From DATDUP01 sp035290345 (GTDB taxonomy: Bacteria > Patescibacteriota > Patescibacteriia > Magasanikbacterales > UBA922), in contig DATDUP010000035.1 in the NCBI GenBank assembly GCA_035290345.1, positions 1 through 8,349 on the forward strand: a DNA stretch of 8,349 nucleotides. The letters are read 5' to 3'. Each line of letters begins with the position of its first letter. Within the stretch, counting starts at the first letter, position 1. Under the pieces are notes generated by a model. The model was not told the DNA's origin. It did no database searches and saw only the letters and a program-made list of their open reading frames with translations. Below, piece after piece: positions 1 to 5,027 of this stretch. Made by a program: the position numbers and the translations under genes.

Positions 1-1
1 G

Positions 2-202
2 TACAAAATCCTCGACTGGCTCCAGGCGGGAGTGGAAGGTGAAGGTTGGGGCGATTTCAAAGATGCGCCCTGGAGCAACGGTGGGGGGCCCAATCTGCTA
101 CTACGGCTCAACCACATCGGAGCAGATTTCTCCCTCCATACCCGCGAGCTGAGGGGTGTCATCAAGCCCGAGTTCTTTTTGCGGGTCCATGTCTTTCTCT
201 GA
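2..202 (+). CDS. C-terminal end of an unrecognised protein (5' partial)
   Basis: An open frame enters from the left edge and runs 66 codons to a TGA at 200-202. The peptide is rich in Gly, Trp and Leu and ends in FFLRVHVFL. Codon third positions are mostly G or C, as expected for a real reading frame in GC-rich DNA, and a strong hairpin terminator follows 15 nt after the stop. I do not recognise the family; too little is visible to name a domain. GC content (about 58% over 1-240) is clearly higher than in the following genes, so it may differ in origin or be under different codon selection. The other forward frame over this stretch runs through the terminator and is less likely to be coding. 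Confidence 0.55.
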   Translation, partial: YKILDWLQAGVEGEGWGDFKDAPWSNGGGPNLLLRLNHIGADFSLHTRELRGVIKPEFFLRVHVFL

Positions 203-217
203 CCCGCGCCTGTCTTG

Positions 218-263
218 CCCCGTGCCGACCGTTTTTCTTGGTTGGCACGGGGTCGCTGTTTTT
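218..263 (+). terminator. Intrinsic terminator of the left-edge gene
   Basis: A 13-bp stem pairs 218-230 with 240-252 (one G-U), with a 9-nt loop. It is followed after 6 nt by five T (259-263). It lies just after the TGA at 200-202 and reads in the plus direction. The T-run is slightly displaced, but the stem is strong. Confidence 0.75.
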
Positions 264-271
264 ATATGACA

Positions 272-299
272 AAAAAACGTCCCAACCGAGACGCTTTTT
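272..299 (-). terminator. Intrinsic terminator of the kamA unit
   Basis: On the minus strand, 290-299 pairs with 272-281 (about 10 bp, GC-containing core GCGTC/GACGT with A-T extension, one G-U) around an 8-nt loop. The transcript ends in a run of seven U. It lies 15 nt past the kamA-like stop and is back to back with the plus-strand terminator at 218-263. Confidence 0.75.
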
Positions 300-313
300 A
301 TTTATTCTGAATT

Positions 314-1243
314 CTAACGCACCTTTTGTTTTTGACCGGCAAAATCTTGATAATGATCATGATCAAATTCCCAATCATTGGTGGGCACTGGAATTTTACC
401 AGAACCGTGGGGAGTATCAATCACATACATCGGACAGGCCAGTCCACTGAGCCGATGACGAAGTTCGGTAAAAATCTTCACTTCCGTTTTGAAATCAACC
501 AAAAAATGCTCCGCCCCTTTGACTAGGTCACAACGGAAAATATAATATGGCTTAACGCCGACTTCTAATAAACGGCTGAAAAGTTCATAAAGAACATTGG
601 CTGAATCATTTACTCCTTTGAGGAAAATAGATTGGGAGAACAATCCGGCCGCAACTTTTTGTAATTTGGCTACTGCTTTGACTGTCTCCGGAGTGATTTC
701 CCGCGGATGTTCAAAATTAAGCATGATGTACAGCGGTTTATTTTTTACCCCTTTCAAAGCATTGATTACCGCTGTATTCACCTTTTTGGGATCAGACACT
801 GGCAAACGGGAACCAACCCGGACAATTTTAATCTGGGGCAACGCGGCGATTTTCTTTATTGCTTTTTTCAAAATTACTGGCACAGTCAAAGGATCACCTC
901 CGGAAAAAATGACTTCCCTTACTTCCGGATGCTTTTTGATATAGGCCGCCATGGCTCCTAAATCCTTGTCAGTCAAAAAACCCTTCTCAATGTCTGATAC
1001 TTTGCGCCGGCGCGTACAAAAACGACAATAGGCGGCACAATTCATAGTCAGCAAAACTAGAACACGATTGGGGTATTTATGAACCAAACCCCTCACCACG
1101 GTATGTTGTTCTTCAAGAAGAGGGTCAGCCGAAGCTTGCCCTTCCTCCTTTTCTTCGCAACTCGAAGGTACAAACTGACGATGGATCGCTGGACAGGTTT
1201 TGGTGAGCTTAAGTAGATGGGGAGATAGCCTAGTGGCTAACAT
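314..1243 (-). CDS. kamA: KamA-type radical SAM aminomutase (lysine 2,3-aminomutase-like)
   Basis: Predicted PLP- and SAM-dependent aminomutase of 309 residues that would move an alpha-amino group to the beta carbon, in the cytosol. The 4Fe-4S motif CAAYCRFC (Cys69, 73, 76) is followed by TRRR, as in KamA. SGGDPL at 114-119 fits the SAM-binding glycine motif. YYIFRCDL (Asp239) and VIDTPHGSGK (Asp276, Lys283) match the two lysine-binding Asp residues and the PLP-anchoring Lys of clostridial KamA. The N-terminal CPAIHRQFVPS and GLVHKYPNRVL also fit the family. It is about 100 residues shorter than the 416-residue clostridial enzyme: the Cys-rich zinc-binding C-terminus is absent, and the partner Cys in the GVND motif is Ser214. 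Only 9 nt separate it from the upstream ATP-grasp gene, so the two are probably an operon. The ATG has no Shine-Dalgarno. Substrate is inferred; EpmB-like action on lysine for EF-P is less likely because the lysine-site motifs are KamA-like. Confidence 0.88.
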   Translation of the reverse strand: MLATRLSPHLLKLTKTCPAIHRQFVPSSCEEKEEGQASADPLLEEQHTVVRGLVHKYPNRVLVLLTMNCAAYCRFCTRRRKVSDIEKGFLTDKDLGAMAAYIKKHPEVREVIFSGGDPLTVPVILKKAIKKIAALPQIKIVRVGSRLPVSDPKKVNTAVINALKGVKNKPLYIMLNFEHPREITPETVKAVAKLQKVAAGLFSQSIFLKGVNDSANVLYELFSRLLEVGVKPYYIFRCDLVKGAEHFLVDFKTEVKIFTELRHRLSGLACPMYVIDTPHGSGKIPVPTNDWEFDHDHYQDFAGQKQKVR

Positions 1244-1251
1244 ATTTTTAT

Positions 1252-1281
1252 ATTATATTTTTTCTAAAGAATGTCTGGTAA
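1252..1281 (-). promoter_or_regulatory. Possible internal leaderless promoter for kamA
   Basis: TATAAT (minus strand, 1252-1257) sits 8 nt before the kamA ATG. An 18-nt spacer precedes it, with TTACCA (1276-1281, 4 of 6 to the -35 consensus) further upstream. Transcription would begin at or next to the ATG, giving a leaderless mRNA. The site lies at the 3' end of the ligase gene in A+T-rich DNA, so chance occurrence is possible. Confidence 0.35.
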
Positions 1282-2278
1282 TCGCCGCATTAATGATTTC
1301 GCGCAACAAATCGCCATACTCCAACCCAGCGACCTTAGCTGAAGTAGGAAAATATGAGCGAGAGATTTCTGGAGGAATTAAACCAGAAGGGGAATTCACT
1401 TCTAAAAAGTAGGGCTGACCCTGCGCATCACAGCGAATGTCCACTCGACAAAAATCAGCTAGCTCCAATACCCGCCATGCCTCTAGACAAATTTTATTAA
1501 TCTTTTCTTCTAATTCCTTAGGCACATTGGCTGGGCACTTCAGATTCTCCGCTTTATCACCCTCTTCTTCAAAAATCCACTTCACTTCTAAAGAATCAAG
1601 ATGATTCAATCCACCCGGAAGGACTGAATGATCAGATTCAATAAACGGAAGAATCCGGGGGGGGTTACCCAGCATAGGTACGGAAAATTCCCGGCCAGTC
1701 AAAAACGGTTCAACCAAGGCTTCCTGTTTGAAATTGGAGATAACATAGTTTACTTGATTTTCTAATTCCAACTGATTATGAACTACGCTGGCGTTGGTAA
1801 TACCGGCCGAAGAACCTTGGGCTATTGGTTTGACAATCAAGGGGAACTTTAACTCGTCTACTAATTTTTCCCTGCCGGTCCGAAAAACTTGATGAGGCAA
1901 GACTGGGATACCGTGATAGGCTAAAATTTCTTTTGTCCTGGCCTTGTTCAATACCAAAGCTTGGGTCAAGGGAGAAGGGCCAGTATAAGGCAGTCCCAGC
2001 ATCTCCAACATGGCCGGTAAATGGCACTCCCTGTCTCGTCCGCGCAGTCCTTCAGAATAGTTAAAGACTAAATCTATTTGATTACGTTTTTCGTACAATT
2101 CCAGATAAGCTCTATCATCCATCTCAATCGGGATCACATTTATACCCAGTTCCTTCAAATACCGCAACATATGCTCAATTGTTTCCGGATCATCAAAATC
2201 AGTCTCCAATTGGGCCTGGGGATCGTCTGGATCTGGATAAACATGCCTGACATTGTATAAAAAGGCTAGGTTGAGCAT
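1253..2278 (-). CDS. Ddl-like ATP-grasp ligase of unknown substrate
   Basis: A 341-residue carboxylate-amine ligase of the ATP-grasp fold, closest to D-Ala-D-Ala ligases. Visible features: a central segment NYSEGLRGRDRE (73-84) then LEMLGLPYTGPS and NKARTK (111-116), in the place of the Ddl GEDG...YTG...DK..TK block; ATP-binding IVKPIAQGSSAG (148-159, Lys150); and Mg-binding RVD (278-280) and EVN (293-295). The N-terminus lacks the GGxSxEHEVS motif that holds the first D-Ala in true Ddl, and the EVNTLPG signature is altered to EVNSPSG. It is therefore probably not cell-wall Ddl. I recall many annotated Ddl-like proteins with this FN.xEGxxG..RE pattern and an FD..ET N-terminal segment, but not a proven reaction. 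The gene is first in a likely operon with kamA, behind a hairpin-rich leader, and its ATG has no Shine-Dalgarno. Inference: it may join a product of the KamA-like enzyme to another compound. Confidence 0.85.
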   Translation of the reverse strand: MLNLAFLYNVRHVYPDPDDPQAQLETDFDDPETIEHMLRYLKELGINVIPIEMDDRAYLELYEKRNQIDLVFNYSEGLRGRDRECHLPAMLEMLGLPYTGPSPLTQALVLNKARTKEILAYHGIPVLPHQVFRTGREKLVDELKFPLIVKPIAQGSSAGITNASVVHNQLELENQVNYVISNFKQEALVEPFLTGREFSVPMLGNPPRILPFIESDHSVLPGGLNHLDSLEVKWIFEEEGDKAENLKCPANVPKELEEKINKICLEAWRVLELADFCRVDIRCDAQGQPYFLEVNSPSGLIPPEISRSYFPTSAKVAGLEYGDLLREIINAAITRHSLEKI

Positions 2279-2447
2279 AATTTAGACAACAAAAAAACCA
2301 AACGAGAGTGTCGCTTGGAACTTTCCAGTTGTTCGTTTAGGATAAGGGTCCTCCTTGTCAGACCTCTCAAGGTCCATAAATAAATTTTGGGCTCTGTCGC
2401 CCTCGACGCGAGGAAATGGTCTTCGCGTAAAGAAACCTTATGTTTCG
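2279..2447 (-). ncRNA. Structured 5' leader with attenuator architecture (class unknown)
   Basis: From the predicted start near 2447 the minus transcript can fold into successive hairpins: 2442-2446 with 2432-2436 (5 bp); 2423-2428 with 2406-2411 (6 bp, ACGCGA/TCGCGT); 2399-2402 with 2389-2392 (4 bp GC); 2370-2374 with 2361-2365 (5 bp, 4-nt loop); and 2353-2359 with 2341-2347 (7 positions, one mismatch). It ends in the terminator at 2291-2318, 12 nt before the ligase ATG. Bases 2333-2338 (RNA AAACGA) can pair with 2300-2305 (RNA UCGUUU), competing with the terminator stem, so a two-state switch is conceivable. I found no T-box UGGNACC bulge and no signature of lysine, SAM, glycine, TPP, cobalamin, c-di-GMP, fluoride or guanidine riboswitches. 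It may instead be a free-standing small RNA. Confidence 0.55.
2291..2318 (-). terminator. Intrinsic terminator immediately upstream of the ATP-grasp gene
   Basis: On the minus strand CCAAGCGA (2311-2318) pairs with TCGTTTGG (2298-2305), 8 bp with one G-U, around a 5-nt loop, followed by seven U (2291-2297). It is a textbook terminator placed between a strong promoter and the start codon, so the gene is reached only by read-through. Confidence 0.8.
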
Positions 2448-2453
2448 CTATTC

Positions 2454-2482
2454 AGTATACCAGATTGATAACCAAAAGTCAA
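2454..2482 (-). promoter_or_regulatory. Strong sigma70-type promoter for the leader / ATP-grasp-kamA unit
   Basis: Minus-strand TTGACT (2477-2482), exactly 17 nt, then TATACT (2454-2459), with a TGG extended -10 element. Both hexamers match consensus at 5 of 6 positions. The predicted start is near 2447, about 170 nt before the ligase ATG. It is the best promoter in the window. Confidence 0.8.
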
Positions 2483-2496
2483 ACTCGGTGTGTATA

Positions 2497-2539
2497 TTTC
2501 GTTTTCTCTAAAAATCTGGTAAAATTAGCTTAGTATTAT
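2497..2539 (+). promoter_or_regulatory. Promoter region of the AI-2E family gene
   Basis: Two candidates. An extended -10, TGGTAAAAT, has its hexamer at 2520-2525 with a weak -35, giving a ~15-nt 5' UTR. Alternatively TATTAT (2534-2539) lies 7 nt before the ATG at 2547, which would give a leaderless mRNA. No Shine-Dalgarno is present before the start. The region faces away from the strong promoter at 2454-2482, and the two are only about 40 nt apart. Confidence 0.45.
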
Positions 2540-2546
2540 TAACACT

Positions 2547-3608
2547 ATGAAAAACAACAACGCTAGTTTTGACAAAGTCCGTTCTGTTTTCTTTTTCTCT
2601 CTATTAATTCTCCTAGGCCTGGGGGTCATCTATCTGATCCGACCTTTTCTCTACCCAATTTTCTGGGCCGCCATTGTGGCCATACTCTTTACACCAGCCT
2701 ACATTTTTTTTACTAGACACCTCAAAAATAAAAACATTAGCGCTATCCTGACAGTCATCTTAGTCATTGCCATTCTTTTCCTGCCTCTTACTGGACTCGG
2801 TCTCGCTGTTTTTAACGAATCAATCGACCTATATTACTCCGCTTCTAACACTGATTGGGGTGCCCAGGTAGAAGGTTTAGCCAAACGACTAGATAATACC
2901 CGATTAGAACCCTTGATTATCAAAATTCAAAATGACTGGCCTCAATATGCCACGACGATAGCCAGGGGCGTTAGTGCTTTTTTGTTCAACAGCTTAAAAA
3001 GTTTTACCCAAAATTCCCTACGCTTCTTTTTATTATTCTTTTTAATGCTTTATTCCCTCTTTTATTTTCTACGCGATGGTCAGGAAATTATAAAACGACT
3101 GATCCGCCTCTCGCCTTTGGGGGATAAATATGAAAAAATGCTTTCCGAAAAATTTACTTCCACTGCTCGAGCCACCATCAAAGGCAACCTCTTCGTGGGG
3201 GTCATCCAGGGTGTTTTGGGTGGCTTAGTATTCTGGATAACGGGAATTAACGGGGCACTGATCTGGGCCATTATCATGATTTTCCTTTCTCTCATTCCGG
3301 CCGTTGGTTCTTTCCTCATCTGGTTACCGGCCGGAGTAATCATGTTGGCCACTGGCCACACTTGGGAAGGAGCGACCATCCTCATCGTCGGAACATTATT
3401 GATCAGTACAATTGATAATCTGCTTCGCCCGCTTCTCGTGGGCAAAGACATTCAACTACACCCATTAGTAATTCTTTTTACCACCTTAGGTGGTCTGATG
3501 ATGTTTGGCATATCTGGTTTTGTCATTGGTCCAGTCCTGGCTTCACTTTTTTTCGCGGTCATGTCCATTTACGAACACCACTATCAACACCAGTTAGATC
3601 ATAACTAG
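2547..3608 (+). CDS. AI-2E/PerM-family (UPF0118) membrane transporter
   Basis: A 353-residue integral membrane protein of the AI-2E family transporters (TqsA, YdiK, PerM), which export small molecules; substrates vary and cannot be told from sequence. Hydrophobic segments lie near 13-32, 36-55, 63-90, 155-176, 214-232, 236-268 (a hairpin around IPAVGS), 275-290 and 306-340. A hydrophilic loop at about 91-150 separates the N-terminal helices, as usual for the family. Family landmarks are visible: YFLRDGQE (173-180), GVIQGVLGG (218-226), LIPAVGSFL (249-257), DNLLRPLLVG (290-299), HPLVILFTTLGG (305-316) and FGISGFVIGPV (320-330). Length is normal for the family. The start is the first ATG after the promoter region; the N-terminus MKNNNASFDK is polar and a cleaved signal peptide is not evident. 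It is monocistronic and ends at a bidirectional terminator. Confidence 0.9.
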   Translation: MKNNNASFDKVRSVFFFSLLILLGLGVIYLIRPFLYPIFWAAIVAILFTPAYIFFTRHLKNKNISAILTVILVIAILFLPLTGLGLAVFNESIDLYYSASNTDWGAQVEGLAKRLDNTRLEPLIIKIQNDWPQYATTIARGVSAFLFNSLKSFTQNSLRFFLLFFLMLYSLFYFLRDGQEIIKRLIRLSPLGDKYEKMLSEKFTSTARATIKGNLFVGVIQGVLGGLVFWITGINGALIWAIIMIFLSLIPAVGSFLIWLPAGVIMLATGHTWEGATILIVGTLLISTIDNLLRPLLVGKDIQLHPLVILFTTLGGLMMFGISGFVIGPVLASLFFAVMSIYEHHYQHQLDHN

Positions 3609-3627
3609 AGATAAGACAGGCAAAAAT

Positions 3628-3653
3628 AAAACTACCCTCCCGGGGTAGTTTTT
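3628..3653. terminator. Bidirectional terminator between AI-2E gene and coiled-coil gene
   Basis: ACTACCC (3631-3637) pairs with GGGTAGT (3643-3649) around a 5-nt loop, extended by A-T pairs on both sides. Plus-strand T run 3649-3653; on the minus strand the stem is followed by TTTTATTTTTG. The minus-strand stop codon at 3652-3654 touches the stem. It serves both convergent genes. Confidence 0.85.
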
Positions 3654-4113
3654 ACTCTCTTATTTTCATCAACATATCTTCTACCAAAGCCGTCGCCTTC
3701 CCTTCCAATTCAGCAGTAGACAGGCCAACCCCCACCCCATTCTTTAATTCTGCCATTTGTTCCTGGATCAAATCACCTTTCATTTTTTCCACTTCTTCCA
3801 GATAACCAGAAATTTTTTGCCGCAACTCTCCAAACCTTTTCTGATCTTCAACCACGGACGCAACCTCTTTTGTCTGTTCTTTAAGTCCTAGCTGCTGCCG
3901 CAATTCTTTAACTAATTGCATCACTTGCTGGATATGCAACACAATGTTCTGCATTTGTTGTCGACTACTTTTTACCTCATGCCACAAAACATCTACCCGT
4001 TCCCTGGCAGCGGCCTTTTTTAATTCTGCGTCTTCTTGTCCTTCTCTCTGTTCTTGGGTGTTTTCCCTATTCTCCAAATGACGCTGGTATCGAGATTCCT
4101 TTTCTAAAGACAT
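3652..4113 (-). CDS. Predicted coiled-coil protein of unknown function
   Basis: A 153-residue, highly charged protein with no membrane segment or signal peptide, and no family I recognise. Residues 1-40 are very rich in Glu, Arg and Gln (MSLEKESRYQ... with several EN/EQ repeats) and look disordered or helical. Residues ~40-80 (WHEVKSSRQQMQ, VMQLVKELRQQL) and ~88-122 (VEDQKRFGELRQKI, VEKMKGDLIQEQMAEL) show heptad-like hydrophobic spacing. A Gly-rich break GVGVGLS (126-132) precedes a short C-terminal helix. There is only one Trp and no Cys, so it is probably a structural or adaptor protein. A weak AGGA lies about 12 nt before the ATG. It is transcribed alone and ends at the bidirectional terminator. 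The frame is open across 460 bases, clean terminators flank it, and its composition is protein-like, so I think it is real. Confidence 0.7.
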   Translation of the reverse strand: MSLEKESRYQRHLENRENTQEQREGQEDAELKKAAARERVDVLWHEVKSSRQQMQNIVLHIQQVMQLVKELRQQLGLKEQTKEVASVVEDQKRFGELRQKISGYLEEVEKMKGDLIQEQMAELKNGVGVGLSTAELEGKATALVEDMLMKIRE

Positions 4114-4304
4114 AAATTATTTTATTCCTATTAACAAACCTCGGTCGGCAATTGATAAGAGTTAAAAGCAAATTAGCAATTGCACTTCCCACACTACTGA
4201 GACAGAACAACAAAACCAATTGATGTATAAAAACGTGGGTGTCTTCATTTTATTCCTCTCAATTTCAGCTGTCAATTAATCTCTTTCAACTGTAAATAAA
4301 CCCA

Positions 4305-4340
4305 CAAAAAGAAAACAAAATCCGCCCCTGAGGGAACGGA
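4305..4340 (-). terminator. Intrinsic terminator of the tRNA-Leu gene
   Basis: On the minus strand TCCG-T-TCCC pairs with GGGG-CGGA (within 4321-4340, one bulge, one G-U) around TCA. It is followed by TTTTGTTTTCTTTTT (4306-4320). It begins about 10 nt after the CCA end of the tRNA. Confidence 0.75.
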
Positions 4341-4350
4341 CCATATTTTC

Positions 4351-4437
4351 TGGTGCCCAGGGCGGGAATCGAACCCGCACGGCCTTGCGACCAAGAGATT
4401 TTAAGTCTCTCGTGTATACCGGTTTCACCACCTGGGC
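4351..4437 (-). tRNA. trnL(UAA): tRNA-Leu (anticodon UAA)
   Basis: An 87-nt cloverleaf on the minus strand that decodes UUA. Acceptor GCCCAGG (4431-4437) pairs with CCTGGGC (4355-4361), then A73 and an encoded CCA (4351-4353). The anticodon stem AGAGA/TCTCT encloses the 7-nt loop CTTAAAA; the anticodon TAA is at 4401-4403. The long variable arm GGTCGCAAGGCC is diagnostic of a class II tRNA (Leu/Ser/Tyr). The T arm is GCGGG-TTCGATT-CCCGC. It has its own promoter and terminator and no neighbouring tRNA gene. Confidence 0.96.
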
Positions 4438-4448
4438 AAATCAAGGCG

Positions 4449-4477
4449 ATTATAACAGATAATTGTCTCTTCGGCAA
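4449..4477 (-). promoter_or_regulatory. Promoter of the tRNA-Leu gene
   Basis: Minus-strand TTGCCG (4472-4477), a 17-nt spacer, then perfect TATAAT (4449-4454), 11 nt before the first base of the mature tRNA. Position and match are typical for a stable-RNA promoter. The start would leave only a few nt of 5' leader for RNase P. Confidence 0.75.
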
Positions 4478-4509
4478 GACCCCATCTCAGAAAAATATTG
4501 ACGGCCGGC

Positions 4510-4539
4510 TTGGATTCTGTCAAGGAAGAGGTATATAAT
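4510..4539 (+). promoter_or_regulatory. Promoter of the CBS-domain gene
   Basis: Perfect TATAAT (4534-4539) with TTGGAT (4510-4515) 18 nt upstream. The start is expected near 4546, giving a ~28-nt 5' UTR that contains the Shine-Dalgarno. An inverted repeat TTGAC (4498-4502) / GTCAA (4519-4523) flanks the -35 and could be an operator, though it is short. It is divergent from the tRNA promoter. Confidence 0.6.
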
Positions 4540-4562
4540 ACAATTAAACAAGGGAGAGAGAC

Positions 4563-4570
4563 GGGGGTGA
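4563..4570 (+). promoter_or_regulatory. Strong Shine-Dalgarno of the CBS-domain gene
   Basis: GGGGGTGA differs at one base from the anti-SD complement GGAGGTGA, and is ideally spaced before ATG 4575. It fixes this start. It is the only strong ribosome-binding site I see in the window. Confidence 0.8.
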
Positions 4571-4574
4571 AAAT

Positions 4575-5027
4575 ATGTTAGTCAAAGACGTAATGACAAC
4601 TGACGTGGTTTGTCTAAATCCTCAAATGACTTTTTTAGAAGCCGCTCATATTTTGTTTGATCATAAATTCAGCGGTGCTCCTGTGGTGGAGAATGGTAAA
4701 CTAGTGGGAATCCTCTCAGAAAAAGATTTATTCCGTGCCCTTTATCCATCCTACAAAAATTTCTACGCCAACCCCACTTCCTATTTACGCGAAACCGAGT
4801 TGGAAGACACGGCATTAGAAGCTAAGGATAAAAAAATTGAAGAGGTCATGTCGCGCCGCGTTATTTCTACCACTCCTGATACTCATATATTAAAAATCGG
4901 TGGGCTCATGGTGGCCACCGGTATTCATCGCGTTCCAGTCATGGATGGGGGTGTGGTCGTAGGCATGGTATCGCGCGGCTCCATCTATCGCGCTATTATG
5001 AGTCTCACCTTCTCCCACCTTAAGTAG
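4575..5027 (+). CDS. Two-CBS-domain protein (Bateman module)
   Basis: A 150-residue cytosolic protein made of one CBS pair, a module that usually binds adenine nucleotides (AMP, ATP, SAM) and acts as a regulatory sensor. CBS1 covers ~1-57 (VKDVMTTDVVCL, FSGAPVVENGKLVGILSEKD). A 30-residue charged linker follows, then CBS2 at ~89-147 (IEEVMSRRVISTTP, HRVPVMDGGVVVGMVSRGS). In CBS1 the nucleotide-ribose motif S-x-x-D is intact (Ser48-Asp51). In CBS2 the matching Asp is Ser136 (SRGS), so the second site may bind weakly or not at all. No effector domain is fused. Its 3' end overlaps the convergent pduO by 8 nt. Its partner cannot be told from position; candidates include dNTP or cofactor metabolism next door, but this is speculative. 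Confidence 0.9.
   Translation: MLVKDVMTTDVVCLNPQMTFLEAAHILFDHKFSGAPVVENGKLVGILSEKDLFRALYPSYKNFYANPTSYLRETELEDTALEAKDKKIEEVMSRRVISTTPDTHILKIGGLMVATGIHRVPVMDGGVVVGMVSRGSIYRAIMSLTFSHLK

Noticed and set aside
46..450. Plus-strand open frame of 134 codons
   Set aside because: It runs through the terminator at 218-263 and the opposite terminator and into the antisense of kamA; the overlapping frame ending at 202 is better supported.
597..961. Plus-strand frames opposite kamA
   Set aside because: The minus frame encodes the full radical SAM motif set; the plus frames are antisense shadows without start signals.
2279..2447. Leader as RNase P, SRP RNA, 6S RNA, lysine riboswitch or T-box
   Set aside because: None of their conserved sequence blocks is visible, and the ends do not form the long closing stem expected of 6S RNA. 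I left the class open.
4149..4222. Three copies of CAATTG in the intergenic region (4149, 4177, 4217)
   Set aside because: The hexamer is short, spacing is irregular (28 and 40 nt) and the DNA is A+T-rich; no longer shared unit or CRISPR-like repeat was found.
4114..4300. Shared TTTTATTCCT near 4120 and 4247 as direct repeats of a mobile element
   Set aside because: About 10 nt of A+T-rich identity, with no transposase, inverted ends or target duplication.
4286..4477. Small frames across the tRNA on both strands
   Set aside because: They consist mostly of tRNA-Leu, its terminator and promoter; a translated tRNA gene is the simple explanation.
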